Assembly (NCBI GenBank): GCA_020638655.1
Contig: JACKIC010000004.1
Coordinates: 1 to 64,000, forward strand
Direction: 5' to 3'
Length of the DNA: 64,000 bases
From: Planctomycetota bacterium
GTDB lineage: Bacteria > Planctomycetota > UBA1135 > UBA2386
Position 1 is the first letter of the stretch. The number at the start of each line of letters is the position of its first letter. Below, piece by piece: positions 52,842 through 63,060 of this stretch. Both the position numbers and the translations under genes were made by a program. The notes beneath the pieces are model-generated. The model had not been told where the DNA came from. It ran no database searches and saw nothing but the letters and a program-made list of their open reading frames with translations.

Positions 52842-54872
52842 ATGCACGCCTCGCCCCTGCTGCTCGCCACGTTGTTCGTCTGCCTGGATTGCGCGCCGTC
52901 GCGGGCGCAGCAGCAGGCGGAACGCCAGGACCCCATCGCCGCGGTGTCGGAGGCGGAGCGGCGCTGCAAGAAGGGGGAGGTCGAGGAGGGCGTGCAGCTG
53001 CTGTGGCAGGCGCTCGCCGAGCTGCAGGGGCAGAGCGAACACCCCGTGCGCGGGGCCGCGATCCTCTCCGCCAACCAGCTGCTGACCCAGTACGACCCGC
53101 TCGCCGCGGCGAGGCTCGAGGCCTTCGCCAAGATCGCGCAGCTGCAGGTCGAGCTGGCCGCCGCCTACCGCAACAAGAAGTGGCTGGACACGGCCGCGCA
53201 GCGCCTCGAGATCGCGGCGCGCTTCGACGCCGCGGCGGTCGAGAAGGAGCGCGCCGCGCTCGACCGGGCGCTGGCGCGGCGCAAACCCAAGGCCGAGCCC
53301 AAGGCCAGCGAGACGCCGGCGCCCGAGGTGAAGAAGGACCCGTTCTTCGACCGCAGCCAGGCGACCCGCGTGCTCGGCACGTGGCAGGTGCTCGACGGCG
53401 ATCGACTCGAATGCGCGGCGCACGACGGCGGCCAGCTGTTGTACGAGTGGATCAGCAACGTGACGCACGAGGACGGCGAGTTCCTCCTGTCGCTGCGCGG
53501 CACTGCGGCGGACAAGGCGTTCAACGCGTCGTTGAGCCTGGGCAACGCGGGCGTGGGCAACGCCTACCGGATCAGCGTCGCCACCTATCCCGGCATCGGG
53601 CAGGACGCCGTGCGCATCTGCAGCGTCAAGAACAACGTCTTCCGCGAACTCGGCGGCATCGACGCGCCGCCCAAGCTCGACGAAGCCGGCTGCCGCAATC
53701 TGCTGGTCCGGGTGCGGGGCTCGCGCGTCACGATGACGCTCGGCGACAGCCCGCCGCTCGAGATCGACGTGGGCGAGCCCGTGCGCGGCCGCGTCGGCCT
53801 GACCGTCGGCATGCGCGGGACGCCGTCGTGCGCGGTCGAGTTCCGCGGCCTGAAGATGGGGCCGTTGCCGGCCGACGCGCCGACCGACGAGGAACTGCGC
53901 GCGGCGCGACATGAGGCCCTGCAGTCCGAGGTGCTCGCGGCCGTGGATCGCGCCACGGCGCTGGTCGCGGCCAAGGACCCCGAAGCCGCGGCGACCGAGT
54001 TGCGCGCCGCGCGCTGGCGCGCGCAGGGCATGCCGGCGGGCATCCTGCGCGACAACCTGATCCAGTCGATCGAGGCCACGCTGCAGAAGACCGACCCCGT
54101 GGCCGCGCGGCGCATGAAGGTCGCCGCCGAGTGCGCTGCGGCGCTCGTCGCCGTCGCCGATCGCCACGCCGAGGCCGGCCGCGCGCGCATCGCCCGCGCG
54201 CTCGTGCTCAGCGCGATGGACTTCGACCCCGACGGTCAGGCGGCCCGGCTGCAGACGGCGGAGGCCGACGTGGCGGCCTGGAACGTCGCGCAGGCGACGG
54301 CGCGCGCGGCCGAGCTCGCGCCGCCGGCCGACGACGGCACGCTGCTGCGGGCCTGGTTCGCCGAGGGCAAGCGGCTCGACTCGCGGCAGCCGCCGTGGGT
54401 GGTCGAGGGCCCCGCGGCGCGCACCGATCAGCTGCCCGGCGGCGACCTCACGGCGCTGATGCCCAAGTCGGGCAGTCCGGCGCTGACCAAGGCCAGGGCC
54501 AGCATGCGCCTGCCGGCCGTCGGTGTGGCCGCGGGCTTCTGCTTCGACGTCGCCGGTCCGCACGACTACGCGATCGCGATGCTCGAGCGCGGCACCAAGG
54601 GGCTGGGCATGCGCGCCTATCGCTACCGCAACGGCAAGTGGGTCCAGCTCGGCAACAAGGTGGTCGCCGTCGACGCGTGGCGCCTCGACGGCTGGTTCGA
54701 GCTCGAGCTCGAGACGACAGCCGCGGGCGTCTCGGTGCGCGCCGCCGGCGCCGAGGTCAAACTCGACAAGGCGCTGTTCGGGGTCGGCGCGGGACGCTTC
54801 GGCCTGCTCGCGTTCAACAACTCGCGCGAGCCGGTGACGATCGAGCTGCGCGCGTTCGCGGTCGCGCCGTGA
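52842..54872 (+). CDS. Large secreted protein of unknown function
   Basis: The product has 676 residues, with a signal peptide (HASPLLLATLFVCLDCAPSRAQ). A helical, TPR-like region follows (EAERRCKKGEVEEGVQLLWQALAEL, AAAYRNKKWLDTAAQRLEIAARF), then a charged linker and a beta-rich, LamG/DUF1080-like part (TWQVLDGDRLECAAHDGGQLLYEW, VGLTVGMRGTPSCAVEFRGLKMG) that recurs near the C terminus (FELELETTAAGVSVRAAGAEV, RFGLLAFNNSREPVTIELRAF). The two concanavalin-like parts flank another helical part. No catalytic residues were recognised. It is divergent from the selenoprotein across 117 bp. Confidence 0.75.
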   Translation: MHASPLLLATLFVCLDCAPSRAQQQAERQDPIAAVSEAERRCKKGEVEEGVQLLWQALAELQGQSEHPVRGAAILSANQLLTQYDPLAAARLEAFAKIAQLQVELAAAYRNKKWLDTAAQRLEIAARFDAAAVEKERAALDRALARRKPKAEPKASETPAPEVKKDPFFDRSQATRVLGTWQVLDGDRLECAAHDGGQLLYEWISNVTHEDGEFLLSLRGTAADKAFNASLSLGNAGVGNAYRISVATYPGIGQDAVRICSVKNNVFRELGGIDAPPKLDEAGCRNLLVRVRGSRVTMTLGDSPPLEIDVGEPVRGRVGLTVGMRGTPSCAVEFRGLKMGPLPADAPTDEELRAARHEALQSEVLAAVDRATALVAAKDPEAAATELRAARWRAQGMPAGILRDNLIQSIEATLQKTDPVAARRMKVAAECAAALVAVADRHAEAGRARIARALVLSAMDFDPDGQAARLQTAEADVAAWNVAQATARAAELAPPADDGTLLRAWFAEGKRLDSRQPPWVVEGPAARTDQLPGGDLTALMPKSGSPALTKARASMRLPAVGVAAGFCFDVAGPHDYAIAMLERGTKGLGMRAYRYRNGKWVQLGNKVVAVDAWRLDGWFELELETTAAGVSVRAAGAEVKLDKALFGVGAGRFGLLAFNNSREPVTIELRAFAVAP

Positions 54873-54879
54873 GCGGTGC

Positions 54880-55914
54880 TCAGCTGCCGGTCAGCCGCCA
54901 CGGCAGGAGCTCGCCCGCGCGCATCGGTACGAGCTCGCCGTCGCCGAACGGCAGCGTCCTCGGCACCGTCCATTCCCGGCGCTCGATCGTGATCGTGCCC
55001 TCGTTGCGCGGCAACCCGTACCAGTCGGGGCCGCGGTGGCTGGCGAAGGCCTGCAGCTTGTCGAGCGCGCCGGCCTGTTCGAACGCCTCGGCGTAGAGTT
55101 CGATCGCCGTGTGCGCGGTGTAGACGCCCGCGCAGCCGCAGTCGCTCTCCTTGGCGGTGCGCGCGTGCGGCGCGCTGTCGGTGCCAAGGAAGAAGCGCGC
55201 GTCGTCGCCGGTCGCCGCGGCGAGCAGCGCCTCGCGGTGTCGTTCGCGCTTGAGCACGGGCAGGCAGTAGGCGTGGGGGCGCAGGCCGCCCTTGAAGATC
55301 GCGTTGCGGTTCCAGAGCAGGTGGTGCGCGGTGATCGTCGCGGCGACGCCTTCGCCGGCGGCCTGCACGAACTGCACCGCGTCGGCGGTGGTGACGTGCT
55401 CGAGCACGACGCGCAGCTGCGGGAACTCGCGCCGCAGCGCCGCGAGGTGCGTGTCGAGGAACACCTTCTCGCGGTCGAAGACGTCGATCTGCGGGTCGGT
55501 GACCTCGCCGTGCAGCAGCAGCGGCAGGCGGTGCTCCTCCATCGCCGCGAGCGCCGGTCGGGCGCGCTGCCAGTCGGTGACCCCGTTGTCGGAGTTGGTG
55601 GTGGCGCCCGCGGGGTAGTACTTCACGGCGACGACGAAGCCGCTGGCGGCGGCCGCCGCGATCTCGGTCGCCGGCGTGCTGTCGGTCAGATACAGCGTCA
55701 TCAGCGGCATGAACGACGAGCCCGCCGGGCGCGCCGCGAGGATGCGGTCGCGGTAGGCGGCGGCCGCGGCGACCGTGGTGATCGGCGGCTTGAGGTTGGG
55801 CATCACGATCGCGCGCCCGAACTGCCGGGCGGTGTCGGGCAGCACCGCAGCCATGGCGGCGCCGTCGCGCAGATGAAGATGCCAGTCGTCGGGGCGGGTC
55901 AGCTGGAGGCGCAT
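54880..55914 (-). CDS. pyrC: Dihydroorotase (homodimeric, class II)
   Basis: This 344-residue enzyme of de novo pyrimidine synthesis cyclises N-carbamoyl-aspartate to dihydroorotate. H12 and H14 (DWHLHLRDG) bind zinc, VVAVKYYPAGATTNSDNG carries the carboxylated Lys, LLLHGEVTD and LEHVTT supply further His ligands, and FFLGTDSAPHA holds the catalytic Asp. Length and order fit the E. coli PyrC class. It converges on the 52842 gene (7-bp gap) and is divergent from the deoxyhypusine-synthase-like gene (98 bp). Confidence 0.97.
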   Translation of the reverse strand: MRLQLTRPDDWHLHLRDGAAMAAVLPDTARQFGRAIVMPNLKPPITTVAAAAAYRDRILAARPAGSSFMPLMTLYLTDSTPATEIAAAAASGFVVAVKYYPAGATTNSDNGVTDWQRARPALAAMEEHRLPLLLHGEVTDPQIDVFDREKVFLDTHLAALRREFPQLRVVLEHVTTADAVQFVQAAGEGVAATITAHHLLWNRNAIFKGGLRPHAYCLPVLKRERHREALLAAATGDDARFFLGTDSAPHARTAKESDCGCAGVYTAHTAIELYAEAFEQAGALDKLQAFASHRGPDWYGLPRNEGTITIERREWTVPRTLPFGDGELVPMRAGELLPWRLTGS

Positions 55915-56012
55915 CGGGGCGAACAGGATAGCGCCGGGGCGGCGCGCTGTCGGCAGCGCATCGCGGCTGCGGGGCGAATCGAGGCGCCGACCGTGGTATA
56001 GGAGTCGCCCCC

Positions 56013-57059
<1,047 letters not shown>

Positions 57060-57067
57060 GTCGGGGG

Positions 57068-58159
57068 CTACCGGTCGCGCAGGATGACGGCGGGGTCACC
57101 CGAGTCGCGTGGCAGCGCCGGTTTGTCCTCGCCGCTGCGGTGGTCGACGAACTCGACGACGAAGCGCACCTTGTCGAGGCCGCTGAGCGGCTCCTCGAGC
57201 AGCTTGCGCCGGGCCAGCAGCATCGCAACCGTGCGCAGTCGCGCGCGCCGCGCGGCGACCTGCGCGTTGATGGCGGCGGTGAGCGAGTCGTTGTCCGCGA
57301 AGGCCACCTGCATCGGCGCGAGCAGGGCCTCGACCTCGGCGGCGGCGACCTGACCGACGAGGTGCGTCAGCAGGCGCCCGCGCCATTCGATGCGCTCATC
57401 GACGCACACCTTCTCGGGGGACGGGCCAGACCGCGAGTGTTCGGTTCGTTTGCTGCCGACGTCGTCGAGGGGCTGGTCCGCCCCGGGCAGTCGCAGCTCG
57501 TAGTTGGTGATCGGCGGCCAGTGGCTTCCCGACGAACTCCACCCGCCGCCGCTGCCCATGCCGAAGAAGCCGGGTTCGCTGTCCACGTCGTGAACGACGC
57601 AGCACAGCTCGATGTCGGTGCCCTTGACCAGCCACGCCGCGATCCGCGGATCGGCGGCGGCGGTCAGGCGGCAGGCCGCGGCCCAGTGTGCGCGGGTCTC
57701 GATCCAGCCCAGACTCACCAGCCCGAACATGTTGTCGGCGCGGCGTCGGGGCTGCTTCTCGCACGCGAGCGCGAGGTAGAGATGGTCCGCGAGCTGCCTC
57801 TGGGGGCGCCGCAACAAGATCTCGCCGGGGGCCGCGAAGTCGAGCTGGATCAGCGCGTCGAGCAGCGCGCGCTGCACGGCCTCGATCGGCCGGTCGCCGG
57901 CGTCGTGGTCCGCGAGGGCGCGCAGCAGGTCGGGGGCGCATTCCGTGCGCCGGTGCTTGCCGACCAGGTACGCGGCGCCGGCGACCGTGGTGCTCGAGTC
58001 GCTGGTGAGCATCTGCGGCAGCAGCGGCAGCGCCCGATCGAATTCCGGCTCGCCGAGCGCCCCGTTGCGCAGGGCCTGCAGGGCCGCGCGAAGGTCCTGC
58101 GCCGCCGCGGTGGCGACGGGCAGCAGGCACGCGACGAGCAGCAGGCAGATGCGGGGCAT
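57068..58159 (-). CDS. Secreted HEAT/armadillo-like hypothetical protein
   Basis: This 363-residue protein has a signal peptide (PRICLLLVACLLPVATAAAQ) starting at ATG 58159. The N-terminal third is helical with HEAT-like spacing (AAYLVGKHRRTECAPDLLRALADHDAGDRPIEAVQRALLDAL). A middle linker is rich in Gly and Ser (GFFGMGSGGGWSSSGSHWPP) and the C terminus is helical, ending RRKLLEEPLSGLDKVRFVVEF. Two adjacent Cys (ELCCVV) are the only notable thiols. No family was recognised. Confidence 0.7.
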   Translation of the reverse strand: MPRICLLLVACLLPVATAAAQDLRAALQALRNGALGEPEFDRALPLLPQMLTSDSSTTVAGAAYLVGKHRRTECAPDLLRALADHDAGDRPIEAVQRALLDALIQLDFAAPGEILLRRPQRQLADHLYLALACEKQPRRRADNMFGLVSLGWIETRAHWAAACRLTAAADPRIAAWLVKGTDIELCCVVHDVDSEPGFFGMGSGGGWSSSGSHWPPITNYELRLPGADQPLDDVGSKRTEHSRSGPSPEKVCVDERIEWRGRLLTHLVGQVAAAEVEALLAPMQVAFADNDSLTAAINAQVAARRARLRTVAMLLARRKLLEEPLSGLDKVRFVVEFVDHRSGEDKPALPRDSGDPAVILRDR

Positions 58160-58220
58160 CGGCGCACGCAACGAGGTCGGGCGCTCGCGGTTCACACGCC
58201 GAACGTTACCTTGCTGCCCA

Positions 58221-59081
58221 GTGAGCGTGCCCATCCCGCTGACCTTCGGCTTCTCGCCGTGCCCCAACGACACGTTCGCCTTCCATCGCGCGGTGCACGG
58301 CGGCGCAGCGGCGCACGGCCTGCAGCTGCAGCCGCACCTCGAGGACATCGAGGCACTCAACCGCCGGGCCGTCGCCGGCCCGGAGGCCTTCGACGTCACC
58401 AAGCTGTCGATCCCGGCGCTGGCGCGGGTGCTCGACCGTTACGCCGCGCTGCCGAGCGGGGCGGCGCTCGGCTTCGGCTGCGGGCCGCTGGTGGTTCGGC
58501 GTGAAGACTCGCCGCTGCGGTCGCTGCAGGACCTCGGCGACGCGCGCGTCGCGATCCCCGGCGAACACACCACCGCGTGGCTGCTGCTGCGCAGCCTCGG
58601 CCCGGCGCCGCGCGAGGTGGTGCCGATGCGCTTCGACGCGATCATGGCCGCCGTCGAGGACGGCGCCGTCGATGCCGGGCTGGTCATCCACGAGGGACGG
58701 TTCACGTACGCCGCGCGCGGTCTCGCGCAGCTCGCCGACCTCGGCGAGCTGTGGGAACAGCAGACCGGCGGGCCGCTGCCGCTGGCCGTGATCGCGGCGC
58801 GCCGCGACCTCGATGCGGCGACGTTCGCGCGCGTCGGCGCGACGTTGCGCGACTCGGTGCTCGCCGCGAGGTCCGATCCGGCGGCCAGCCGCGACTACGT
58901 GCGCGCGCACGCCCAGGAACTCGACGACGCGGTCTGCGCGCAGCACATCGCGCTCTACGTCAACGACTATTCGGTCGACCTCGGTGAGGTCGGCCGACGC
59001 GCGGTCGAAGAGCTGGTCGCGCGCGGGCGCGCCGCCGGCGTGTTGCCGCCGGGGCCGGCGGTGTTCCGGGAGGGCGCGTGA
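58221..59081 (+). CDS. mqnD: 1,4-dihydroxy-6-naphthoate synthase (futalosine pathway)
   Basis: This 286-residue protein starts at GTG 58221 and contains LTFGFSPCPNDTFAFHRAV, FDVTKLSIPAL, GFGCGPLVVRR, VAIPGEHTTAWLLLR and GLVIHEGRFTY, the MqnD landmarks of a periplasmic-binding-protein-like fold without a signal peptide. MqnD converts cyclic dehypoxanthinyl futalosine to 1,4-dihydroxy-6-naphthoate in menaquinone synthesis. It overlaps the next gene by GTGA, so the hydrolase is cotranslated. Other mqn genes are not in the window. Confidence 0.95.
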   Translation: MSVPIPLTFGFSPCPNDTFAFHRAVHGGAAAHGLQLQPHLEDIEALNRRAVAGPEAFDVTKLSIPALARVLDRYAALPSGAALGFGCGPLVVRREDSPLRSLQDLGDARVAIPGEHTTAWLLLRSLGPAPREVVPMRFDAIMAAVEDGAVDAGLVIHEGRFTYAARGLAQLADLGELWEQQTGGPLPLAVIAARRDLDAATFARVGATLRDSVLAARSDPAASRDYVRAHAQELDDAVCAQHIALYVNDYSVDLGEVGRRAVEELVARGRAAGVLPPGPAVFREGA

Positions 59082-60202
59082 TCTTCCCGCTGGTCGCGGC
59101 CCTGCTGTTCACCCTGGCCACCCTGCTGCCGCTGCTGCTGCTCGGCGGCGTGTTGCGCTGGTTGCGCGGGCCCCTCGGCGGCTTCTGGCGCCGGGTGCTC
59201 TGGCTGCACCTCGCGGCGTTCGCGCTGCACCTGTTCGTGACCTTCCCGGGGCTGCTCGGCCTGTGGGGTTCGCGCGGGCTCGGCACGCGCGGCGACGAGC
59301 GCGCCTACGCGGGCCCGCGGCTGTCGGCCGCCGGTGAGCTGCTGTTCCAGGACCGCGATACCCTGCGCGCGGAGCGCGACGGCAAGGTCGTCGTCGATCC
59401 GGCGATCGCGGCCGCGGCCGCCGCGCGCGCGCGCACGATCCCGAGCAGCGGCGGTGTGACGCTGCGCGCGTTCCGGCTCGAGGCGCGTCACGAACCGCCG
59501 GTGGCGGTGGTGGTGATGGTGCACGGGCTGTTCCGGTCGGCGCTCGAACTCGAGCGGCCCGCGGCGATGCTGCGCGATCTCGGTTGTGAGTGCTGGCTGC
59601 TCGAGCTGCGCAACCACGGCGGCAGCTCGCGCGCGCCGTTCTCGGGCGGCCTGCACGAGAGCGACGACGTCGTCGCCGCCGTGCAGTTCGTGCGCGCCCA
59701 GGCCGATCGGGCTCAGGTCCCGGTGGGGCTGTTCGGCGTCAGCCTGGGCACGATCGCGGTGGCGCTGGCGACGCCGCGCATCGAGCGGATCGCCGGACTG
59801 GTGCTCGATTCGCCGATGGAGGACCTCGGCGCGGCCGCCGACCGCATGCTGCAGTTCCACCGGCCCGACGATCGTCGTTCGTGGTTCGCGATGGTGCAGC
59901 CGTGGCGGTCCCTGGTGGTGCGCTCGCTCGAGACGTGGTCGCACTTCCGCGTCGAGGACGCCTCGCCGATCACCGTGCTCGCCACCATGCCGACCGACGT
60001 GCCGGTGCTGATCTTCGGCGGCGGCAAGGACGACCGCGCACCGCCCGACCGGGTCACCGCGTTGTTCGACCAGCTGCCGATGCCCGCGGCCGACAAGCGG
60101 CTGTGGATCCGGCCCGAGTCGGGGCACGGCGACATCTGGAAGGGTGATCCGACCGGCTACGCCGAGCGCCTGGCGTGGTGGGTCGCCAACCTGCGGCGCT
60201 GA
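59078..60202 (+). CDS. Alpha/beta hydrolase with N-terminal membrane segment
   Basis: The product has 374 residues starting at GTG 59078. Two hydrophobic helices are at about 3-25 and 42-62, followed by an alpha/beta hydrolase: VVVMVHGLFRSALELERPAAML, LELRNHGGSSRAP, GLFGVSLGTIAVALA (nucleophile Ser in G-x-S-x-G), LVLDSPMED and a late H (RPESGHGDIW). It could be a membrane-bound esterase or lipase. Cotranscription with mqnD suggests a linked but unknown role. Confidence 0.88.
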   Translation: MIFPLVAALLFTLATLLPLLLLGGVLRWLRGPLGGFWRRVLWLHLAAFALHLFVTFPGLLGLWGSRGLGTRGDERAYAGPRLSAAGELLFQDRDTLRAERDGKVVVDPAIAAAAAARARTIPSSGGVTLRAFRLEARHEPPVAVVVMVHGLFRSALELERPAAMLRDLGCECWLLELRNHGGSSRAPFSGGLHESDDVVAAVQFVRAQADRAQVPVGLFGVSLGTIAVALATPRIERIAGLVLDSPMEDLGAAADRMLQFHRPDDRRSWFAMVQPWRSLVVRSLETWSHFRVEDASPITVLATMPTDVPVLIFGGGKDDRAPPDRVTALFDQLPMPAADKRLWIRPESGHGDIWKGDPTGYAERLAWWVANLRR

Positions 60203-60226
60203 GGCCGCCGCTACTGCGCCTCGGGC

Positions 60227-60688
60227 CTACTGGGCGTCGGGATCGGTGAACGGCACGAACAGGATCGCGATCGCGAACAGCACCCCGGCGACGGCGACGT
60301 ACGGCATCAGGCCGCCGTTGAGCATCCAGGCGGTGATCGACAGCAGCACGCCGCCCTCGAGGATCGCCACCGGCATCAGGCGGGCCTGGAACGCCAGCAG
60401 CGGCCGCTGTTCGGGGGCGGCGGCTTCGGCGCGGCCGCTGAGCACGCTGCGCAGCACGAGCGCGCCGACGAGCGCCGCGCCGCCGACCGCGAGCGACACC
60501 GTCTCGAGGATCTCGATCCCCGGTTCGGCGAGGCCGACCCAGTCCTGCTGGCTGAGCAGCACGCCGACCACGACCGCGTAGCAGGCCATGCCCATCAGCA
60601 GCGCGATCAGGATCAGCCGCTGCGCGCCGAACGGCGGCGCAGTGCCGTTGCCGCCGCCGCCACCGAAGCCTCCCGGGACGATGATCAT
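60227..60688 (-). CDS. Small polytopic membrane protein
   Basis: The protein has 153 residues with a Gly/Pro-rich N terminus (IIVPGGFGGGGGNGTAPPF) and four helices (LILIALLMGMACYAVVVGVLL, TVSLAVGGAALVGALVL, PVAILEGGVLLSITAWML, YVAVAGVLFAIAILFVPF). ATG 60688 overlaps the stop of the methyltransferase (ATGA), placing it third in the 60227-62168 operon. No known family was recognised. Confidence 0.75.
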   Translation of the reverse strand: MIIVPGGFGGGGGNGTAPPFGAQRLILIALLMGMACYAVVVGVLLSQQDWVGLAEPGIEILETVSLAVGGAALVGALVLRSVLSGRAEAAAPEQRPLLAFQARLMPVAILEGGVLLSITAWMLNGGLMPYVAVAGVLFAIAILFVPFTDPDAQ

Positions 60689-61344
60689 CGCCGGGTGAAC
60701 ATGCCCAGCACGTGGCCGGAGCCGACCACGAACAGGGGCTTGGCCTGGCGCTGCTCGAAACCGCAGGCGGCGGCGACGTCGCGCACGCGCTGGTTGCGCA
60801 GCACGTTCTTGCGGGTCTTGCCGAACAGCTTCACGCGCACCTCGCGCAGCAGGTTCTTGAGCGAGGTCGCCGAGAACCAGGTGACGATCACGGCCTTGCG
60901 GGCGACGCGGAACAGCTCGCGCAGGTGCTGTTCGCGCAGCTCCTGCGACTCGAGGTGGTGCGAGAGCCGGAAGCTCACCACGACGTCGACGCTCTGGTCG
61001 GGCAGCGGGATCTCGAGCGCCGAGGCGCGTACGTAGTGCCGATGGTCGTTGCCGTTGTCCTGCTGGTTGAGCGACACCATCGTGAACGACCAGTCGCCCT
61101 CTAGCAGCGTCTTGCAGCGCTCCTTGAAGAAGTCGGAGAGCCGGCCGTGGCCGCACGGCAGGTCGAGGATCGTGTCGACCGGGCCGATCTCGGCGAAGTA
61201 GCGCTCGAGCAGCGCGCGCTCGCGCTTGTCGGACAGCTTGCGGTGCAGCTTGTTGCGGTAGTCCGCCTTGTAGGCGTTGGCGCCGCGGGCGCTGTTGTAG
61301 TTCTGCAGCTTGCCCTGCTGCATCGGTGCATGCACGTCGGTCAT
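60685..61344 (-). CDS. Class I SAM-dependent methyltransferase
   Basis: The product has 219 residues with DTILDLPCGHGRLSDFF (motif I), LEGDWSFTMVSLNQQ (motif II), VDVVVSFRLSHHL (post-I) and FRVARKAVIVTWFS, as in SAM methyltransferases of the UbiE/SmtA kind. ATG 61344 overlaps the kinase-like gene's stop. The target may be a lipid or LPS component because it is next to a WaaP-like protein; this is inference. Confidence 0.88.
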   Translation of the reverse strand: MTDVHAPMQQGKLQNYNSARGANAYKADYRNKLHRKLSDKRERALLERYFAEIGPVDTILDLPCGHGRLSDFFKERCKTLLEGDWSFTMVSLNQQDNGNDHRHYVRASALEIPLPDQSVDVVVSFRLSHHLESQELREQHLRELFRVARKAVIVTWFSATSLKNLLREVRVKLFGKTRKNVLRNQRVRDVAAACGFEQRQAKPLFVVGSGHVLGMFTRR

Positions 61345-62168
61345 GGTGCGTTCGCTGGCGTCGGGTTGCGTCCCAGGTAGACGTTGCGCACGGTCGAGAG
61401 CGAGCGGCGCAGATCGTTGCCCATTGTGGTACGCCGGCCCAGGGTACGCCACAGTCGTCTGGTCTGCGCGCGATCTCCGGCCGTATAGGCGAGCAGCCAG
61501 CGGCGCTGCTCGCCGGGGCTGTAGTCGCGGCAGCGGCTGGGCGAGAAGGCGGCCCGGAACAGGTCGACCGTGGCCACCTCGGTGCCCAGGATGCTGCGCG
61601 CGTAGCTGATCGCGCTGGGCACGTCGCAGACGGCCAGGCGGGCCGCGTTCGGCTCGCCGACCAGCAACATGTTGCGCGGCATCGGCGTGCTCCACAGCAG
61701 GCCGCCGGCGTGCAGCTGTCGGACCAGGGCCCCCGCGGCGGCGACGATCTTGCGGCGCAGGCGGCGGTGGCCGGCGCGGTCGTGGGTGGCGAGGAACTGC
61801 TTGAGCGGGATCGCCTCGGGCAGGTAGCGGGTCACCAGCGACGACTCGTCGACGAAGCCCAGGCGCCGGCGCTCGGACCAGCTGACCGGTTCGGTGCAGG
61901 GCACGCCGAGGCGATGCACGGCGGCGAGGTTGACGAACTCACGCGCGGCGCGGCTGGTGCGCGCGAAGGTCTGCCACCACTGCAGGCCGCGGTTGCGGTA
62001 GGTCTTGCGCACGCAGCGGCCCTGGTCGGTGTCGAACAGCTCGACGACGGCCTCGGGCGCGTCCTTGAGCAGCACCGCGGGCGCGGCCGGCGCGGGCGGT
62101 CTTGGTGGTGGTGCGTGGTGCGCCGACACGGGCGAATCAGGGTAGGCCAAGGCGCCGGCGCGCGCCAC
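61341..62168 (-). CDS. LPS kinase (Kdo/WaaP)-family protein, catalytic Asp not found
   Basis: This 275-residue protein starts at GTG 62168. It has the Kdo/WaaP/InaA kinase shape: VRKTYRNRGLQWWQTFARTSRAAREFVNL (VIK-like Lys), LVTRYLPEAIPLKQFL, and LHAGGLLWSTPMPRNMLLV where the usual H-x-D...N has no Asp (W-S-T-P-M-P-R-N), then LAVCDVPSA in the place of the DFG-like region. It may be a pseudokinase or use a shifted Asp. Coupled with the methyltransferase and small membrane protein, it fits an envelope lipid/LPS modification unit. Confidence 0.72.
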   Translation of the reverse strand: MARAGALAYPDSPVSAHHAPPPRPPAPAAPAVLLKDAPEAVVELFDTDQGRCVRKTYRNRGLQWWQTFARTSRAAREFVNLAAVHRLGVPCTEPVSWSERRRLGFVDESSLVTRYLPEAIPLKQFLATHDRAGHRRLRRKIVAAAGALVRQLHAGGLLWSTPMPRNMLLVGEPNAARLAVCDVPSAISYARSILGTEVATVDLFRAAFSPSRCRDYSPGEQRRWLLAYTAGDRAQTRRLWRTLGRRTTMGNDLRRSLSTVRNVYLGRNPTPANAP

Positions 62169-62180
62169 GGGCGCGGCGAC

Positions 62181-63005
62181 TCAGCGGCGCCGCAGCTCCT
62201 GCTCGAGCGCGGTCGCCAGGTCGTGGCTCGGCCACGTCCTGCTCGGCTTCATCGTCACGAGGTTGGTGTGCATCAGCGGATGGTCGACCTTGGCTCGCGG
62301 CAGCTCGAGCCAGTCGCGCACCTCCAGCACAGCCAGCGCCTCGGCGGGATACAGCTGCAGGCCCGGGTCGTCGAAGGTGCCGCCGCGCCGCTGCGCCTCG
62401 TCGATGTGCAGGTCGAGCACCTCCGCCAGCTGCTGCGCCAGCAGCCTCGGTTCGCCGGTCCAGTGCAGCAGCACGCCTTCGTAGGGCCCCAGCCGCGCCC
62501 CAGGGCTCTGCCGCGCGCCGTGGCGCAGGGCCAGGAGGTCGCGCACGAACAGCGCCAGGTGATCGTTCTCGGTGAAGGCGCCGTCGGGCAGTTCGCGCAG
62601 CAGGTCGTAGAGCTCTTCGGCGTGCGGGTCGCGCAGGGCGAGCCCGAGCAGGGTGGTCCAGGCGGCGTGGGCCAGCGAGAACGGCAGCCGCTCGACGCGC
62701 CCGCGGCGCAGCGGCGCGGTCTGCTGGCGGGCCCGCAGCAGCAGCGAGGTCCGGCGCATCGACTGGCCGATGCGGGCCTCGTCGAAGCCCTGGCCGTCGC
62801 CGTTCAGCACGCGCACCATGCCCTGACCGAGGTGCCACGAGCCGAGCATCCAGGCGGCGACGTGCACCTGGGTGCGGCGCGCGGGCACGCCCAGGCTCTG
62901 CTCGAGCTGCGCGACCTGGTCGTCGTGCAGGAACTGCCGGTTGGCCGGGCGGTCGGCCCACTCGGTCAGGTTGCGACGCAGGGTGGTGATCGCGGTGAGC
63001 GACAT
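62181..63005 (-). CDS. Hypothetical protein
   Basis: This 274-residue protein starts with SLTAITTLRRNLTEWADRPANRQFL and has a mostly helical, soluble sequence rich in H, L, R and E. No signal peptide, membrane helix or known motif was seen. It lies 12 bp upstream of the kinase-like gene and may start the operon 60227-63005. Confidence 0.7.
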   Translation of the reverse strand: MSLTAITTLRRNLTEWADRPANRQFLHDDQVAQLEQSLGVPARRTQVHVAAWMLGSWHLGQGMVRVLNGDGQGFDEARIGQSMRRTSLLLRARQQTAPLRRGRVERLPFSLAHAAWTTLLGLALRDPHAEELYDLLRELPDGAFTENDHLALFVRDLLALRHGARQSPGARLGPYEGVLLHWTGEPRLLAQQLAEVLDLHIDEAQRRGGTFDDPGLQLYPAEALAVLEVRDWLELPRAKVDHPLMHTNLVTMKPSRTWPSHDLATALEQELRRR

Positions 63006-63060
63006 CGCGGCACAAGCTAACCCTTCGTGCGGCCGGGAACGATGCGTAGACTGCGGCGCC

